DNA of 64,000 nucleotides from Galbibacter marinus (GCF_000300875.1 NZ_AMSG01000006.1:82076-146075), one strand, 5' to 3'; counted from the stretch's first letter, positions 34,000 to 44,770 are shown. The notes: generated from the sequence alone by a model not told the origin. Numbers and translations are program-made.

Positions 34000-35685
34000 C
34001 TACTTCTGATGGAAAACTGCCTTATAGGTGGTGCTGTTACCTACGTTGTCAGTTACAACCACCTCTAAAAGGTGTGTGGCATCTTTAAATTCGATGTCAC
34101 TTAAATCATAGGTTAGGCTGTTTTTTTTGTATTCGTATTCCATAAGTACCCATTGGTTGTTGATTTTAGCTCTATATGAATTAATGCCACTTAAATCATC
34201 TGTTATAATGAGTTTTAAAGTTTTAAAATTAGAGAGCCATTGTCCGTCCTGAAAGTTAGAAGGACGTATTTTAGGACCGATGGTATCCTTAGCTACTACG
34301 AAATTACCAAGGGCACGAGTGCGAGTGCTCAGAACGCTTGATTTCCGATAGGTGTTTTGATAGGAAAGGTAGCCATTGTCACTGGCATGAGCAATAAAAT
34401 ACTTGTCTATATCCCTTTTATTAACGGAGTCTAGATCAATACTCAAAGTGTAGTTTTTTCGCATGGGGATATCATGGTTGTGTACTTTAATGGTGTCGCC
34501 ATTTTGTTGAAGATCTAGGAAGAAGTCATAGTAAAATGAGTCTTCTGGAAAATACACCGTGGCTTTTCCAACCTTAAATATATTATCACGTTTGGAAATA
34601 AGATAGTTTTCTGATCTGAAATTCTCCTTAGCTCTTAGTAGTTCTTGCTTTTTCCCCTCCACGGGTATTTCAACTACACTGACGTTTCCAGCCAAATCTG
34701 ACACCTCAAGGCTAATAGTGTAGTTTTGACCTGGTTCGACAGTGATCATGCCATTGTTGTCTTTTTTGCTGTATATACTTAATCTGTTATATGGCTCAAT
34801 GTAGCATTTTTGTATTCTTTTACGTTTATTTATGTAGGTCGGGTAGTCGATCAAGGTGTTGATATACCTGCTTTCTGCAAAAGAAAAACTCGTAAAATTA
34901 AATTCAAAGTTAGGGACTCCATCTACTTTGGTGCATACCTTATAGGCACCATTTTTATTATACGCCATATCAAACTGGTCATAGGTCTCGACACCTAGAC
35001 CTATTGTTCCTTGAACATAGATCTTGTCAGCAATGAAAGTATTGTTATCTTTTTTAGTTAGACGAAGTTCAATGCGATTGTTGGTATTGTTAATTACGGA
35101 CCCACCTCCCAAAGCATAACCATATACGCCAAGTATCCGCGGAGCTCTCGTGTCTTTCACATGGTAACCAAAAAGCAAGGGGTTAATAGGTTCCGACTTA
35201 GCATTTCGGATCTCATAGTGCAAGTGTGGGCCTCCGCTTCCACCAGTATTTCCACTATAGGCGATAAGTTCACCTTTGGCAACAGAAAGTTCACCTGGTT
35301 TAGGGAAGAGTTCAATCTCATAGGACTGTTTTTCATACTGCTTTTTTTTGACGTACTCTTGTAGTTTTGGGCCAAAGCTTTGTAAATGTGCATATACGGT
35401 AGTGTATCCATTGGGATGTGTCAGATAAATTGCTTTACCATAACCATAATGCTGTATTTTAATTCTAGATACATAGCCCTGTGCAGCTGCAAATACATCT
35501 AAGCCTTCTCTTTGTTGGGTTTTTATGTCCAAACCAGAGTGGAAATGATTGGATCTCAGTTCACCAAAACTCCCAGATAAAACAATGGGAACCCCTAGAG
35601 GAGACTGAAAATAATCCTTTGGAAAAGGTTGTTGGGAGAATAGGATTTGAGTGAATAAGAAACTACACAAAATCAGGGTACGCAT
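34000..35685 (-). CDS. M23-family (LytM) metallopeptidase
   Basis: 561 aa with a signal peptide (MRTLILCSFLFTQILFS). The LytM domain is N-terminal: GSFGELRSNHFHSGLDIKTQ supplies the HxxxD zinc ligands, YAHLQSF and GGPHLHYEIRNA the HxH ligand. The remaining ~380 residues are beta-rich Ig-like modules (VEPGQNYTISLEVSDLAGNV, KTLKLIITDDLSGINSYRAK). It likely cuts peptidoglycan peptides, or helps envelope remodelling, in the periplasm. Confidence 0.92.
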   Translation of the reverse strand: MRTLILCSFLFTQILFSQQPFPKDYFQSPLGVPIVLSGSFGELRSNHFHSGLDIKTQQREGLDVFAAAQGYVSRIKIQHYGYGKAIYLTHPNGYTTVYAHLQSFGPKLQEYVKKKQYEKQSYEIELFPKPGELSVAKGELIAYSGNTGGSGGPHLHYEIRNAKSEPINPLLFGYHVKDTRAPRILGVYGYALGGGSVINNTNNRIELRLTKKDNNTFIADKIYVQGTIGLGVETYDQFDMAYNKNGAYKVCTKVDGVPNFEFNFTSFSFAESRYINTLIDYPTYINKRKRIQKCYIEPYNRLSIYSKKDNNGMITVEPGQNYTISLEVSDLAGNVSVVEIPVEGKKQELLRAKENFRSENYLISKRDNIFKVGKATVYFPEDSFYYDFFLDLQQNGDTIKVHNHDIPMRKNYTLSIDLDSVNKRDIDKYFIAHASDNGYLSYQNTYRKSSVLSTRTRALGNFVVAKDTIGPKIRPSNFQDGQWLSNFKTLKLIITDDLSGINSYRAKINNQWVLMEYEYKKNSLTYDLSDIEFKDATHLLEVVVTDNVGNSTTYKAVFHQK

Positions 35686-35857
35686 GAATCAAAAATTATT
35701 TGGCAAATCTAATGAATTGAACACAAAATCGAAAAATTCTCTTCTGATCAACGCAAATTTCACTATATTAGTCTAGCGTAAAGAAATTTTTATAAACTAT
35801 TGTGAGGTATATAAAGGAGTCTTAACTTTGTAAAGATATATATTGAACAGTGCCTGT

Positions 35858-36148
35858 ATGAGCGACATGATTGAAATTGTTGATTCACTGGAAGATAAGA
35901 TTAGTAAGCTGCTTGAAAACTTAAAGCTTCAGCAAGATATTAATCAACAATTGAAACAGGAATTGGCAAAATCGAAGCATAACAATAAAAATTTGGAACT
36001 TTCCGTAGAACAATGGAAAGATAAATACGAATCGCTCAAACTGGCTAATTCAATGATTGGCAGTAATAAGAATAAAACAGAAGCTAAGCTTAAAATAAAT
36101 ACTTTAATTCGGGAATTGGACGAGTGTATTACTCAACTATCCGAATGA
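35858..36148 (+). CDS. small coiled-coil protein upstream of zapA
   Basis: 96 aa from ATG 35858 (MSDMIEIVDSLEDKISKLLE). It is almost entirely coiled coil (LQQDINQQLKQELAKSKHNN). The gene sits 16 bp before zapA and looks co-transcribed. Its size, coiled coil and position recall ZapB-like division-ring partners, but that is inference. Confidence 0.75.
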   Translation: MSDMIEIVDSLEDKISKLLENLKLQQDINQQLKQELAKSKHNNKNLELSVEQWKDKYESLKLANSMIGSNKNKTEAKLKINTLIRELDECITQLSE

Positions 36149-36164
36149 TTGTTTAACAAACGAG

Positions 36165-36452
36165 ATGGCAAATTCGCTAAAGATTAAAATATCTATTGCT
36201 GATAGGGTTTATCCCTTGACCATAATGCCCGAGCAAGAAGAGGGATTAAGGAAAGCAGCTAAAACCATAGATCAATTGATCAAGCAATTTGAGAAGAGTT
36301 ATGCGGTGCGAGATAAACAAGATGTTTTGGCCATGTGTGCGCTTCAGTTTGCATCTCAAGTAGAACAAAAAAGTATCGATAAAGAAATGACAAATGAACA
36401 GACCAAAGAGCGTTTAATTAAACTCAACGAGCTCTTAGCTAATCATTTGTGA
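36165..36452 (+). CDS. zapA: cell division protein ZapA
   Basis: 95 aa. It has the ZapA start SLKIKISIADRVYPLTIMPE, EEGLRKAAKTIDQLIKQFEK and the coiled-coil C-terminus (DVLAMCALQFASQVEQKS). ZapA binds and bundles FtsZ at the division site. The gene is followed directly by the 6S RNA, an arrangement seen in several bacterial groups. Confidence 0.93.
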   Translation: MANSLKIKISIADRVYPLTIMPEQEEGLRKAAKTIDQLIKQFEKSYAVRDKQDVLAMCALQFASQVEQKSIDKEMTNEQTKERLIKLNELLANHL

Positions 36453-36490
36453 ATAAAGTTAGAAAGTTCTTTTAAATAAAATAATGTTAC

Positions 36491-36687
36491 TGCCTACATT
36501 GGTTGCATTTTTTTGACAAACTCAACAAGTATCAATTCAAAAAGGTGAGTTCAAATTGTAAAAGCATGCCGCGCCTCTGATTAGTTTCAGACCAAAGGAA
36601 TAGCGGACCCTTGATCAGTTTGGTAGCCTTAAACCTGTCTAATGGAGTTTGTACAAAACTTTTATGCCGATGTAGGCTTTTTTTTTA
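36491..36687 (+). ncRNA. ssrS: 6S RNA (Flavobacteria type)
   Basis: The zapA-rny gap contains a ~197-nt element closed by complementary ends: GCCTACAT at 36492-36499 pairs with ATGTAGGC at 36670-36677, followed by a run of T's to 36687 that acts as terminator. The 6S-Flavo RNA family lies at this place in Flavobacteria. 6S RNA mimics an open promoter and binds RNA polymerase in stationary phase. The internal open bubble was not modelled by hand. Confidence 0.75.
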
Positions 36688-36700
36688 AATAAACGTAAAG

Positions 36701-38266
36701 ATGGACGATATTACAATATCAATAATTGTTGCATTAGTAGGCGGTATAGCTGGCTTTGTTGTTGCAAAGATTCTAGAGAAAAAGAAAGCTAGCAAAGTGC
36801 TTTCTAGAGCGCATAAAGAGGCTCAGAAAGTAGTTAAAGATGCAAAGAGCGAAGGAGAAAGTATTAAAAAGGACAAAATCCTTCAGGCTAAAGAAAAGTT
36901 CTTAGAACTTAAGGCGGAACACGAAAAAGTGATTGTCGCAAAGGATAAAAAGATGGCTGAGGCTGAGAAACGAACTAGAGATAAAGAATCTCAGGTGTCA
37001 AATGAGTTATCCAAGAATAAAAAATTGAGCAATGAACTAGAAGCAAAGAGTAAGGATTACGATTTTAGACTTGATTTTTTAGAGAAAAGACAGAGTGAAG
37101 TGGATAAACTTCACAAAAGTAAAATTGAGCAGCTAGAGGTTATATCGGGTCTTTCAGCTGAAGAAGCGAAAGCACAACTTGTGGAATCTCTTAAAGGGGA
37201 AGCTAAAAGTGATGCAATGACCTTTATCCAAAATACCATGGAAGAGGCTAAACTTACTGCTCAGCAAGAGGCGAAAAAGGTAATTGTCAATACCATTCAG
37301 CGTATTGGAACTGAAGAGGCCATTGACAACTGTGTTTCTGTTTTTAATTTAGAATCAGATGACGTGAAAGGACGTATTATAGGTAGAGAGGGTAGGAATA
37401 TCCGTGCTCTTGAATCTGCTACAGGTGTTGAAATCATTGTAGATGATACACCAGAGGCGATTATTCTTTCTTGTTTTGATTCTGTACGAAGAGAGGTTGC
37501 ACGATTGTCTTTACATAGGTTGGTTACAGATGGTCGTATACATCCAGCGCGTATTGAAGAGGTCGTAAAGAAGACCAGAAAACAAATCGAAGAAGAAATT
37601 ATTGAAGTTGGAAAACGTACAGTAATCGATCTGGGAATTCACGGATTACATCCAGAATTGATCAAAGCAGTGGGTCGAATGAAATACCGTTCTTCCTATG
37701 GTCAAAACCTACTTCAGCACTCTAGAGAGGTGGCAAAGTTATGTAGCGTTATGGCCGCTGAACTTGGAGTTAATTCTAAATTAGCCAAAAGAGCAGGTCT
37801 TTTACACGATATAGGTAAAGTTCCTGAGACAGATATTGAAACTCCTCACGCTATTTTAGGTATGGAATGGGCAGAAAAGTATGGTGAAAAACCAGAGGTG
37901 AGTAATGCAATAGGGGCTCACCATGATGAAATTGAAATGAAAACATTACTGGCGCCGATTGTTCAGGTTTGTGATGCGATCAGTGGAGCGAGACCAGGTG
38001 CAAGACGCCAGGTGTTGGATTCTTATATTCAACGTCTTAAAGATCTTGAAGAGATTGCATTTGCCTTTACCGGGGTCAAAAAAGCCTATGCTATTCAGGC
38101 CGGTAGAGAACTTAGGGTAATTGTGGAGAGTGAGAAAGTTAGTGATGATAAAGCATCAGAATTGTCCTTCGAAATTTCTCAAAAAATCCAAACGGATATG
38201 ACCTATCCTGGTCAAGTCAAAATTACCGTTATCCGAGAAACTAGAGCGGTGAATATTGCGAAATAA
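36701..38266 (+). CDS. rny: ribonuclease Y
   Basis: 521 aa. An N-terminal membrane anchor ([20 protein letters not shown]), a long coiled coil to about residue 200, a KH domain ([20 protein letters not shown]) and an HD domain ([27 protein letters not shown]) with its metal-binding histidine/aspartate pairs. Endoribonuclease that starts mRNA decay at the membrane. Complete. Confidence 0.97.
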   Translation: MDDITISIIVALVGGIAGFVVAKILEKKKASKVLSRAHKEAQKVVKDAKSEGESIKKDKILQAKEKFLELKAEHEKVIVAKDKKMAEAEKRTRDKESQVSNELSKNKKLSNELEAKSKDYDFRLDFLEKRQSEVDKLHKSKIEQLEVISGLSAEEAKAQLVESLKGEAKSDAMTFIQNTMEEAKLTAQQEAKKVIVNTIQRIGTEEAIDNCVSVFNLESDDVKGRIIGREGRNIRALESATGVEIIVDDTPEAIILSCFDSVRREVARLSLHRLVTDGRIHPARIEEVVKKTRKQIEEEIIEVGKRTVIDLGIHGLHPELIKAVGRMKYRSSYGQNLLQHSREVAKLCSVMAAELGVNSKLAKRAGLLHDIGKVPETDIETPHAILGMEWAEKYGEKPEVSNAIGAHHDEIEMKTLLAPIVQVCDAISGARPGARRQVLDSYIQRLKDLEEIAFAFTGVKKAYAIQAGRELRVIVESEKVSDDKASELSFEISQKIQTDMTYPGQVKITVIRETRAVNIAK

Positions 38267-38327
38267 TTTACATTAAAATAAAAGACACTCCTATAAATCT
38301 TAGAATTGGATAGAGGGATCAAATCAC

Positions 38328-38361
38328 AAAAAGGACCATCAATTACGATCGTCCTTTTTTT
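38328..38361 (+). terminator. rho-independent terminator after rny
   Basis: AAAAAGGAC and ATC pair with GAT and GTCCTTTTT around AATTAC, with a T-run after the stem. Confidence 0.85.
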
Positions 38362-38547
38362 GGCTTATAACATTGGTGATGGCTTTATTGGCTTAAAATA
38401 AATTAGTATATACTCTAAAAACTGTTCTTTTAGTTAAAATGATCTTTAAATAGGGTGTAGGTTTAATTTAGAATTTCACTTTGATGCTATAACGTCATAT
38501 GATACATAAATTGTATCTTTCTCACGCATTAACCAAAACAACAATTG

Positions 38548-39723
38548 ATGAAATATTTAATAGTCATAATTATGGTGTTTTCCATAGGATCATGTAAGGA
38601 GAAAAATAAGAGTCAAACAACCGAAATAAAAGGAAGTTCACAAAATGTATCTGATAAGGGAGCCTTAAAGAAGGTTTCTGGCGGTACTGATAACCTTGTG
38701 TTTTATGTAGGGACCTATACGGATGGTGAAAGTCAAGGAATTTATACATATGCTCTAAATTCGGATGGTGAGCTGGAAAAATTAAAACTCGTTGCCGAAT
38801 CTGACAACCCCTCTTATTTAGCTTTTTCAAAGGACCGAAAATTTCTTTTGGCCGTAAACGAAATAAAAAATGAAGAGGGAGTTGGAATGGTGTCCTCTTT
38901 TAAAATTCAGGGAGATAGCCTTGTTCTTATCAATCAGCAAAGCTCAGCGGGGGCTCACCCTTGTTTTATAGCAGTTAATGATTTGAATTATGTTATTACG
39001 GCTAATTACTCAAGTGGAAATACAGGACTATTAAAGTTAAATGACAATGGAAATTTGTCTGAGGTTTTGGATACTCAACAACACACAGGTAAGGGATCGC
39101 ACAAGCGCCAGGATGCTCCGCATGCTCACTCGGTTTGGTTTTATCCCTCACAGATGGATGTAGTTGCAGTGGATTTAGGGACTAATCAATTGTGGTTCTC
39201 GAGTATTGATTCCTCGTCCAATACACTACAGACTAAATCTCCTGAAACACTTGGATTAAATCCTGGAGATGGACCACGACATTTGGCCATTCATCCGAAT
39301 AAAAAGTGGATCTATGTGCTCAATGAATTAAGTAGTACAGTCACACTAATTACTCATGATGAACCTGATGGGTTTGTAAAGGCTAAAAGCACCTCCATGT
39401 TGCCCAATGACTTTAATAAAGAGAATACCGGCGCCGATATCCATATAAGCAATGATGGTAGATTCCTTTATGCCTCCAATAGAGGGCATAATTCAATTGT
39501 TATATATGAAATTAGAGATCATGGGGAATTAATTGTTGTGGGACATGAACCCGTAAGGGGTGATGGCCCTAGAAATTTTAGTCTATCACCAGATGGGTCT
39601 TTCTTATTAGTTGCTAACCAGCACAGCAACAATATCATCAGCTTTAAAAGAGATTCAGATACCGGTCTTTTGGAGTTTGTAGATGAAATTCAAGCTCCGA
39701 ACCCAGTATGTTTACTATTTTAA
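38548..39723 (+). CDS. lactonase-family beta-propeller lipoprotein (6-phosphogluconolactonase-like)
   Basis: 391 aa from the ATG at 38548. A lipoprotein signal ends at SIGSC (Cys16). It is a seven-bladed propeller of the PF10282 type: VFYVGTYTDGESQGIYTYAL at the start, GDGPRHLAIHPNKKWIYVLN, GDGPRNFSLSPDGSFLLVAN, ending in PNPVCLLF. Cytoplasmic relatives hydrolyse 6-phosphogluconolactone; the lipid anchor here suggests a periplasmic or surface role, so the substrate is uncertain. Confidence 0.88.
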   Translation: MKYLIVIIMVFSIGSCKEKNKSQTTEIKGSSQNVSDKGALKKVSGGTDNLVFYVGTYTDGESQGIYTYALNSDGELEKLKLVAESDNPSYLAFSKDRKFLLAVNEIKNEEGVGMVSSFKIQGDSLVLINQQSSAGAHPCFIAVNDLNYVITANYSSGNTGLLKLNDNGNLSEVLDTQQHTGKGSHKRQDAPHAHSVWFYPSQMDVVAVDLGTNQLWFSSIDSSSNTLQTKSPETLGLNPGDGPRHLAIHPNKKWIYVLNELSSTVTLITHDEPDGFVKAKSTSMLPNDFNKENTGADIHISNDGRFLYASNRGHNSIVIYEIRDHGELIVVGHEPVRGDGPRNFSLSPDGSFLLVANQHSNNIISFKRDSDTGLLEFVDEIQAPNPVCLLF

Positions 39724-39785
39724 ATTGGTGTTGGTGTAATACGGTAGATAAAATAAGCATGTTGTGGAGTTTTAAGTTAAAAAAA

Positions 39786-39815
39786 TTGTAAAGTTTAAAT
39801 ATTGTTTTATTTTTG
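39786..39815 (+). promoter_or_regulatory. promoter for the hybrid sensor gene
   Basis: TTG at 39786-39788, 19 bp spacer, TATTTTTG at 39808-39815. This fits the Bacteroidota sigma-factor consensus TTG-N19/20-TAnnTTTG and lies 38 bp before the ATG at 39854. Confidence 0.65.
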
Positions 39816-39853
39816 GATACTATGCTAAACCTCTAATCCCAGCTATTTCCATA

Positions 39854-42800
39854 ATGAAAGTATTGAAGATCCTGTTTTGGTTACTACTCTTCTGGCAACT
39901 TCCTGCCCAAAATTCAGATGATAAAATTCAATTTGTCAGCATCATGGAAGATTTGCCAAAGGTAGGGGTGTATTCCATTAACCAAGATGATTATGGATTT
40001 ATGTGGCTCGCTACAAACGGAGCTGGTCTTTATCGTTATGATGGTCTGGAATACAATTCATACAGGCATCGATTAAATGATTCTACTTCTTTAAATAGTA
40101 GCATGGTGTTTTCAACCTATTTGGACAGTAAACACAGGCTTTGGGTTGGAACCGAGCAAGGGTTGAATCTCTATGACCGAAATAAAGATCTGTTTCACAG
40201 GATTTCTAATACTACTTTTGGTGATGGCCCAACTGATAATTTGTCTGTTCGAACCATAATAGAAGGCGTACAGGGAAACTTATTCATCGGAACTTTTGGA
40301 AGAGGGATGTATAAGATGGATCCTAGTACTTTTAAAGCTTCTAAAGTGAGATTCCAGGGTGATCAGCAAACCCCATTGACCGTTTATGTATTGCAAATTG
40401 ACAGCAAAGGTCAGATGTATGCTGCTACAAATCAAGGATTGCTGTTTTATAATCCTGATAAGAATGAGTTGGAGTATGCTGTTTTTGCTGAGGGTGAAAG
40501 GATAAATTATGCAACCCAAACCCTAGAAATAGATGTTAAGGATAATATTTGGACCGGAACCTCTACTGCTGGGATGTTTAAAATTAGTTATGTTGATAAT
40601 TCTGAAATTAGGAAAGTACAAGGTTTAGGGGTGTCAAATTATCCTTTTTTTGCCTTAGAGCTGATAGGTCGTGGGGAAATTCTGTGTGGTACTGAAAATG
40701 ATGGGTTATACCACTTAAATGAGAAAGGTGAAGTACTTCATCATTACGTGACCTCTAATAAAGATGAAAAGAGCTTGTTGTCTAATTCTATTTGGTCACT
40801 CCATTATGATCGTGATATGAAAATATGGTTAGGCTATTACAATAAGGGTGTAGCTATTTATGATGAGGTTTATGATAAATTCAAGGGATACGAGAGCCTC
40901 TATAATAATACCAATTCTTTACATGCCGCTTCAGTGGCTTCCATTGATCAGGATCAAGAAGGTAATTTATGGGTAGCCATGGATGGGGGTGGAATCGATA
41001 TTATTAATAAAAAAACGGGAACCTATACGCATATTAATAAGGAAGATCAAGGACACTACAGTGGTCTTGACGATGATTATATTTTGTCAGTTTACATTGA
41101 TAGTAAAGGTAATGTATGGGCTGGGAGTTGGGATCATGGATTGTATTTTTTGAAAAAAGGAACAAAGCATTTTATAAATTATACCGTAGAAAACACCAGC
41201 GGTGGGTTGATGTCAAATACCATCGTAAGTATAGCTGAAGATAGTGAAGGAACAATGTGGTTTGGAAGTTTTCATAACGGGTTACACTCCTATGATTCTA
41301 AAAATAAGACCTTTATAAATCATGATTCAGCACCTTTTCTAGAACATGGTATTCAGGGTTTAGATGTTTGGAAAGTGCTTGTAGATAGTCAAGATCAGAT
41401 TTGGTTGGGTACTACCTATGGATTGTACAGGGTCAAAAGGCTACCTTCAGGTGATTTTGAGATCGAATCCAAGTTTGATGCATTAGCCAAGCAATACAAC
41501 AATGTCACTACTGCAAATCATATTTTGTCTCTACACGAGAGTGAAGATGGCAAAATATGGATTGGCACCAAGGGTGCTGGAATGGCTGTTTATGATTCCA
41601 AATCGGATGCCATTACTTGGTTTAATAAACTTACTGGATTTCATCTGGAGAATGTGTGTAGCATCATCGAAAGTGATCAAAATCACATTTGGGCCGCTGG
41701 AAATTCAGGGATCGTAAAACTTGACCCTGAAACTGGAGAGTTTTCAAATTTTGATCAAAGTGATGGACTTTTATCCAATGATTATAATATGAATGCGGTA
41801 TTCGATGATGGTCAGGGAAACCTCTACTTTGGTGGTTATGAGGGTATGGATTTCTTTAACCCTAATACAATTAAATTCAATCAGCAAGAGACCTTGCTTT
41901 ACCTTTCTGATCTTAAGATATTTAACAAAAAGGTGTTGCCAACTCATCAAAACTCCCCACTATCGAAGGTTATTGCACAAACCGATAGTATAACCTTCAC
42001 TAGTGAGCAGTCCGTTTTCACTCTTGAGTACTCAGGTATTAATTATACCAGACCAGAGAAAAATGAATATGCTTATTATCTGTCAGGTTATGAAAATACT
42101 TGGAATTATGTCGGTAATGTAAGAAGTGCTACCTATACCAATCTCGATCCTGGACGTTATGTTTTTATGCTTAAATCTTCTAATAATGATGGGCACTGGA
42201 ATAGAGAACCTTTAAAATTTTATATCGAGGTACTCCCACCTTGGTGGAAAACAAATTGGGCGTTAGCTGGTTATTTGGTTTTGCTCCTAGGTAGTGTGTT
42301 GGTTTTAAATAAAATGACCCAAAAAAGGATCCGGAAGAAGCAACTTGAAAAGTATGAAGAAGATAAGCGTATCCAAGAGCAGCAGCTCAATGAAAAGAAA
42401 TTTCAGTTTTTTACAAACATTTCTCATGAGTTTAGAACGCCACTGACGCTCATTATGAATCCGATTCAGGATATATTACAAAATGACAATCTAAATCTAC
42501 CGCCTCGACTGCGGGAAAAACATGGTATTATTCACAAAAACACCGAACGTTTACACCGTCTAGTGAATGAATTGCTTGATTTTAGAAAATTAGAGCTTAA
42601 TAAGGTTAGACTCCATGCTAAAGAACTAAACATGGTTCACCTTATTGAATATGTTATAGGTCATTATAAGGAGGAGGCTTTAGATAAGAATATTGATCTT
42701 TCCTTTGATAAGGACGAAGATCTTATAAAAATGTGGGGCGATGATAATCTATTGGAAAAGGTGCTGTTTAATGTTATTTCAAATGCATTTAAAGCAACAC

Positions 42801-44029
42801 CGCAAGGTGGTGCAATAAATGTATGGGTATGCTCCAATGAACAGATGATATCTTTCCCATTGGTAGGTGTGGAGTTTGAAAGCCCCGCTGTTGAAATTGT
42901 AATATCTGATACTGGAATTGGGTTAGAGAAGGAGCAAATGGCACATATGTTTGAGCGGTTTTATCAAGTTGAGAATCTAAACCACAGTTATTATGGTGGC
43001 ACTGGGATTGGACTTGAGGTCGTAAAGAGCTTTGTAGAATTACATAAGGGTAAAATAGAAGTGGAAAGCCAACTCGGGAAAGGAACTTCTTTTAAAATTA
43101 TATTACCGTTAGGGAAAAATCATTTATCAGCTTCAGAACTTAGCAATTCTTCAGAAAACAGCCATGAGGAAATCCAATCGGTTGCCCTAAAAATGCCTGC
43201 TGTTGAACACGAGTTTAAGCAAAACCAAGATATAAAGGTGGAATCAGGTACCTATACCTTATTGCTAGTTGAGGATAATGTTGAGCTTAGGGAATATTTG
43301 GAACAAGCCTTTAAAGCTCAATACAAAGTATTAGTGGCTAATAATGGAGCAGAAGGAATAAAAATTGCAAAGGATATCTTACCTGATGTGATAATAACCG
43401 ACGTGGTTATGCCAAAGATGAATGGTTTTGATTTCTGTAAAGAAATTAAAACAGATATGAGAACTAGCCATATTCCTGTATTGATGCTAACAGCCAAAGC
43501 GAAAATTGAGGATCGGATAGAAGGTATCGAGATTGGAGCCGATGCCTATATGGTGAAACCATTTGACATACGTTTATTAAAACTGAGATTATCACAGCTT
43601 ATCAGTAGTAGACAGTTGATTTTTAATAAATATTTTAGTGCCATAAGTGATATAGGAGAAAACTCCAATACAACATCTTTAGATAAGGAGTTCATTCAAA
43701 AGGCATTAGATTATATAACAACTAACATAGAAGATCCGAATATTGGCGTTGAATCCTTGGCTTCTCATTTAAATTTAAGTAGGAGTCAGGTGTATCGCAA
43801 AATAAAGGCGCTTACCAATCAAACAGCAAATGAGTTTATTAGAAATATACGATTGCATAAAGCTAAAGCAATGCTAAGTTCGGGTAAAGTGACAATTAGC
43901 GAGGTATCGTATGCGGTAGGTTTTTCTTCATCTTCCTATTTTACCAAATGTTTTAAAGCACAATTTGGCATTGTCCCGACGCAACTTTTGGAGGAAGAAA
44001 TTGTGGATTCGCCTTTGGATTCAGAATAA
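39854..44029 (+). CDS. hybrid two-component system sensor/regulator (HTCS)
   Basis: 1391 aa. Signal peptide 1-19; about 14 two-component-regulator propeller blades (e.g. DDYGFMWLATNGAGLYRYDG) to ~690; Y_Y_Y domain ~730-800; membrane helix ~805-825; histidine kinase with phospho-acceptor His858 (FFTNISHEFRTPLT); HATPase domain with VISDTGIGL and GGTGIGLEVV; receiver domain with Asp1183 (IITDVVMPKMNG); C-terminal AraC DNA-binding domain (LASHLNLSRSQVYRKIKALT). HTCS proteins sense a glycan fragment in the periplasm and switch on the neighbouring SusC/D locus, here at 44851-50628. Confidence 0.96.
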   Translation: MKVLKILFWLLLFWQLPAQNSDDKIQFVSIMEDLPKVGVYSINQDDYGFMWLATNGAGLYRYDGLEYNSYRHRLNDSTSLNSSMVFSTYLDSKHRLWVGTEQGLNLYDRNKDLFHRISNTTFGDGPTDNLSVRTIIEGVQGNLFIGTFGRGMYKMDPSTFKASKVRFQGDQQTPLTVYVLQIDSKGQMYAATNQGLLFYNPDKNELEYAVFAEGERINYATQTLEIDVKDNIWTGTSTAGMFKISYVDNSEIRKVQGLGVSNYPFFALELIGRGEILCGTENDGLYHLNEKGEVLHHYVTSNKDEKSLLSNSIWSLHYDRDMKIWLGYYNKGVAIYDEVYDKFKGYESLYNNTNSLHAASVASIDQDQEGNLWVAMDGGGIDIINKKTGTYTHINKEDQGHYSGLDDDYILSVYIDSKGNVWAGSWDHGLYFLKKGTKHFINYTVENTSGGLMSNTIVSIAEDSEGTMWFGSFHNGLHSYDSKNKTFINHDSAPFLEHGIQGLDVWKVLVDSQDQIWLGTTYGLYRVKRLPSGDFEIESKFDALAKQYNNVTTANHILSLHESEDGKIWIGTKGAGMAVYDSKSDAITWFNKLTGFHLENVCSIIESDQNHIWAAGNSGIVKLDPETGEFSNFDQSDGLLSNDYNMNAVFDDGQGNLYFGGYEGMDFFNPNTIKFNQQETLLYLSDLKIFNKKVLPTHQNSPLSKVIAQTDSITFTSEQSVFTLEYSGINYTRPEKNEYAYYLSGYENTWNYVGNVRSATYTNLDPGRYVFMLKSSNNDGHWNREPLKFYIEVLPPWWKTNWALAGYLVLLLGSVLVLNKMTQKRIRKKQLEKYEEDKRIQEQQLNEKKFQFFTNISHEFRTPLTLIMNPIQDILQNDNLNLPPRLREKHGIIHKNTERLHRLVNELLDFRKLELNKVRLHAKELNMVHLIEYVIGHYKEEALDKNIDLSFDKDEDLIKMWGDDNLLEKVLFNVISNAFKATPQGGAINVWVCSNEQMISFPLVGVEFESPAVEIVISDTGIGLEKEQMAHMFERFYQVENLNHSYYGGTGIGLEVVKSFVELHKGKIEVESQLGKGTSFKIILPLGKNHLSASELSNSSENSHEEIQSVALKMPAVEHEFKQNQDIKVESGTYTLLLVEDNVELREYLEQAFKAQYKVLVANNGAEGIKIAKDILPDVIITDVVMPKMNGFDFCKEIKTDMRTSHIPVLMLTAKAKIEDRIEGIEIGADAYMVKPFDIRLLKLRLSQLISSRQLIFNKYFSAISDIGENSNTTSLDKEFIQKALDYITTNIEDPNIGVESLASHLNLSRSQVYRKIKALTNQTANEFIRNIRLHKAKAMLSSGKVTISEVSYAVGFSSSSYFTKCFKAQFGIVPTQLLEEEIVDSPLDSE

Positions 44030-44071
44030 TTTATTTTTCTTCCATCCTTTACTTCGATGCTTTGCAAGTAT

Positions 44072-44290
44072 CTACTTTGATGTAATTTTAGAAAGTGACT
44101 TTTCTGTCAGTGCGCGTAGCTCCTTGATTGCAGTTTTTCCATCTGGGTCATATGGGATTTCCTGAACCCATTCAAAACATAGCTTTGAGTAATATCTCAA
44201 TTTTTTATCATAACCCCCTCCTTTAGGAGCAGGGTTCGTCTGCTCAATATGCTTTACTTTATATCTAAACTGATCAATGGTCATAACCAT
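44072..44290 (-). CDS. small hypothetical protein
   Basis: 72 aa (or 70 from the second Met), soluble and basic: FRYKVKHIEQTNPAPKGGGY, YSKLCFEWVQEIPYDPDGKT. It is convergent with the HTCS gene. Codon use looks normal. Not recognised; it could be a conserved flavobacterial small protein. Confidence 0.5.
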   Translation of the reverse strand: MVMTIDQFRYKVKHIEQTNPAPKGGGYDKKLRYYSKLCFEWVQEIPYDPDGKTAIKELRALTEKSLSKITSK

Positions 44291-44665
44291 GAATGATTTT
44301 GGTAAAAATACAAATAATATAAATCACTTGTATGGTAGGAATTAATGTTGGTAATACAAATATTTGTCAATTTTCAGATATATATATCCAGTAGTAGGCC
44401 TACTATTTTATTTTAACTCACGTTTGGAATGATTTCCTGATTTACTCCAATGGTGTTGTTATTAATTTTAAGACTTTTTTGTCATCTCAATGTTAAATTT
44501 CTTAGCATTATCAATCCTAACATCTATTAAGGCGTTAATACAAATGTCGCATTAATCATAACTAATGTTGCATTTGCTGTGGATATGCTGTAAATGCTTC
44601 ATAAATAGTACTAAATGCAGAATTAATAGTGTGCTTTATTTTAGTGTTTTTTTAACATTTACGTA

Positions 44666-44770
44666 ATGAAAAATAGTTTTTCAAAATTGAATTGGAGAAC
44701 CTTAGTAGAGGTATTATTGATAATTGCGATTGTCAGTTTATTGATATTCCTCATTTTCCATGTTCTATAG
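44666..44770 (+). CDS. possible 34-aa single-pass membrane peptide
   Basis: ATG at 44666 to TAG at 44770, with a short polar N-terminus (MKNSFSKLNWRTL) and a clean hydrophobic helix (VEVLLIIAIVSLLIFLIF). It lies in the leader of the SusC operon, 80 bp upstream of susC. It may be a real small protein or a chance frame. The rest of the 560-bp gap 44291-44850 has no other gene that I can see. Confidence 0.35.
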   Translation: MKNSFSKLNWRTLVEVLLIIAIVSLLIFLIFHVL

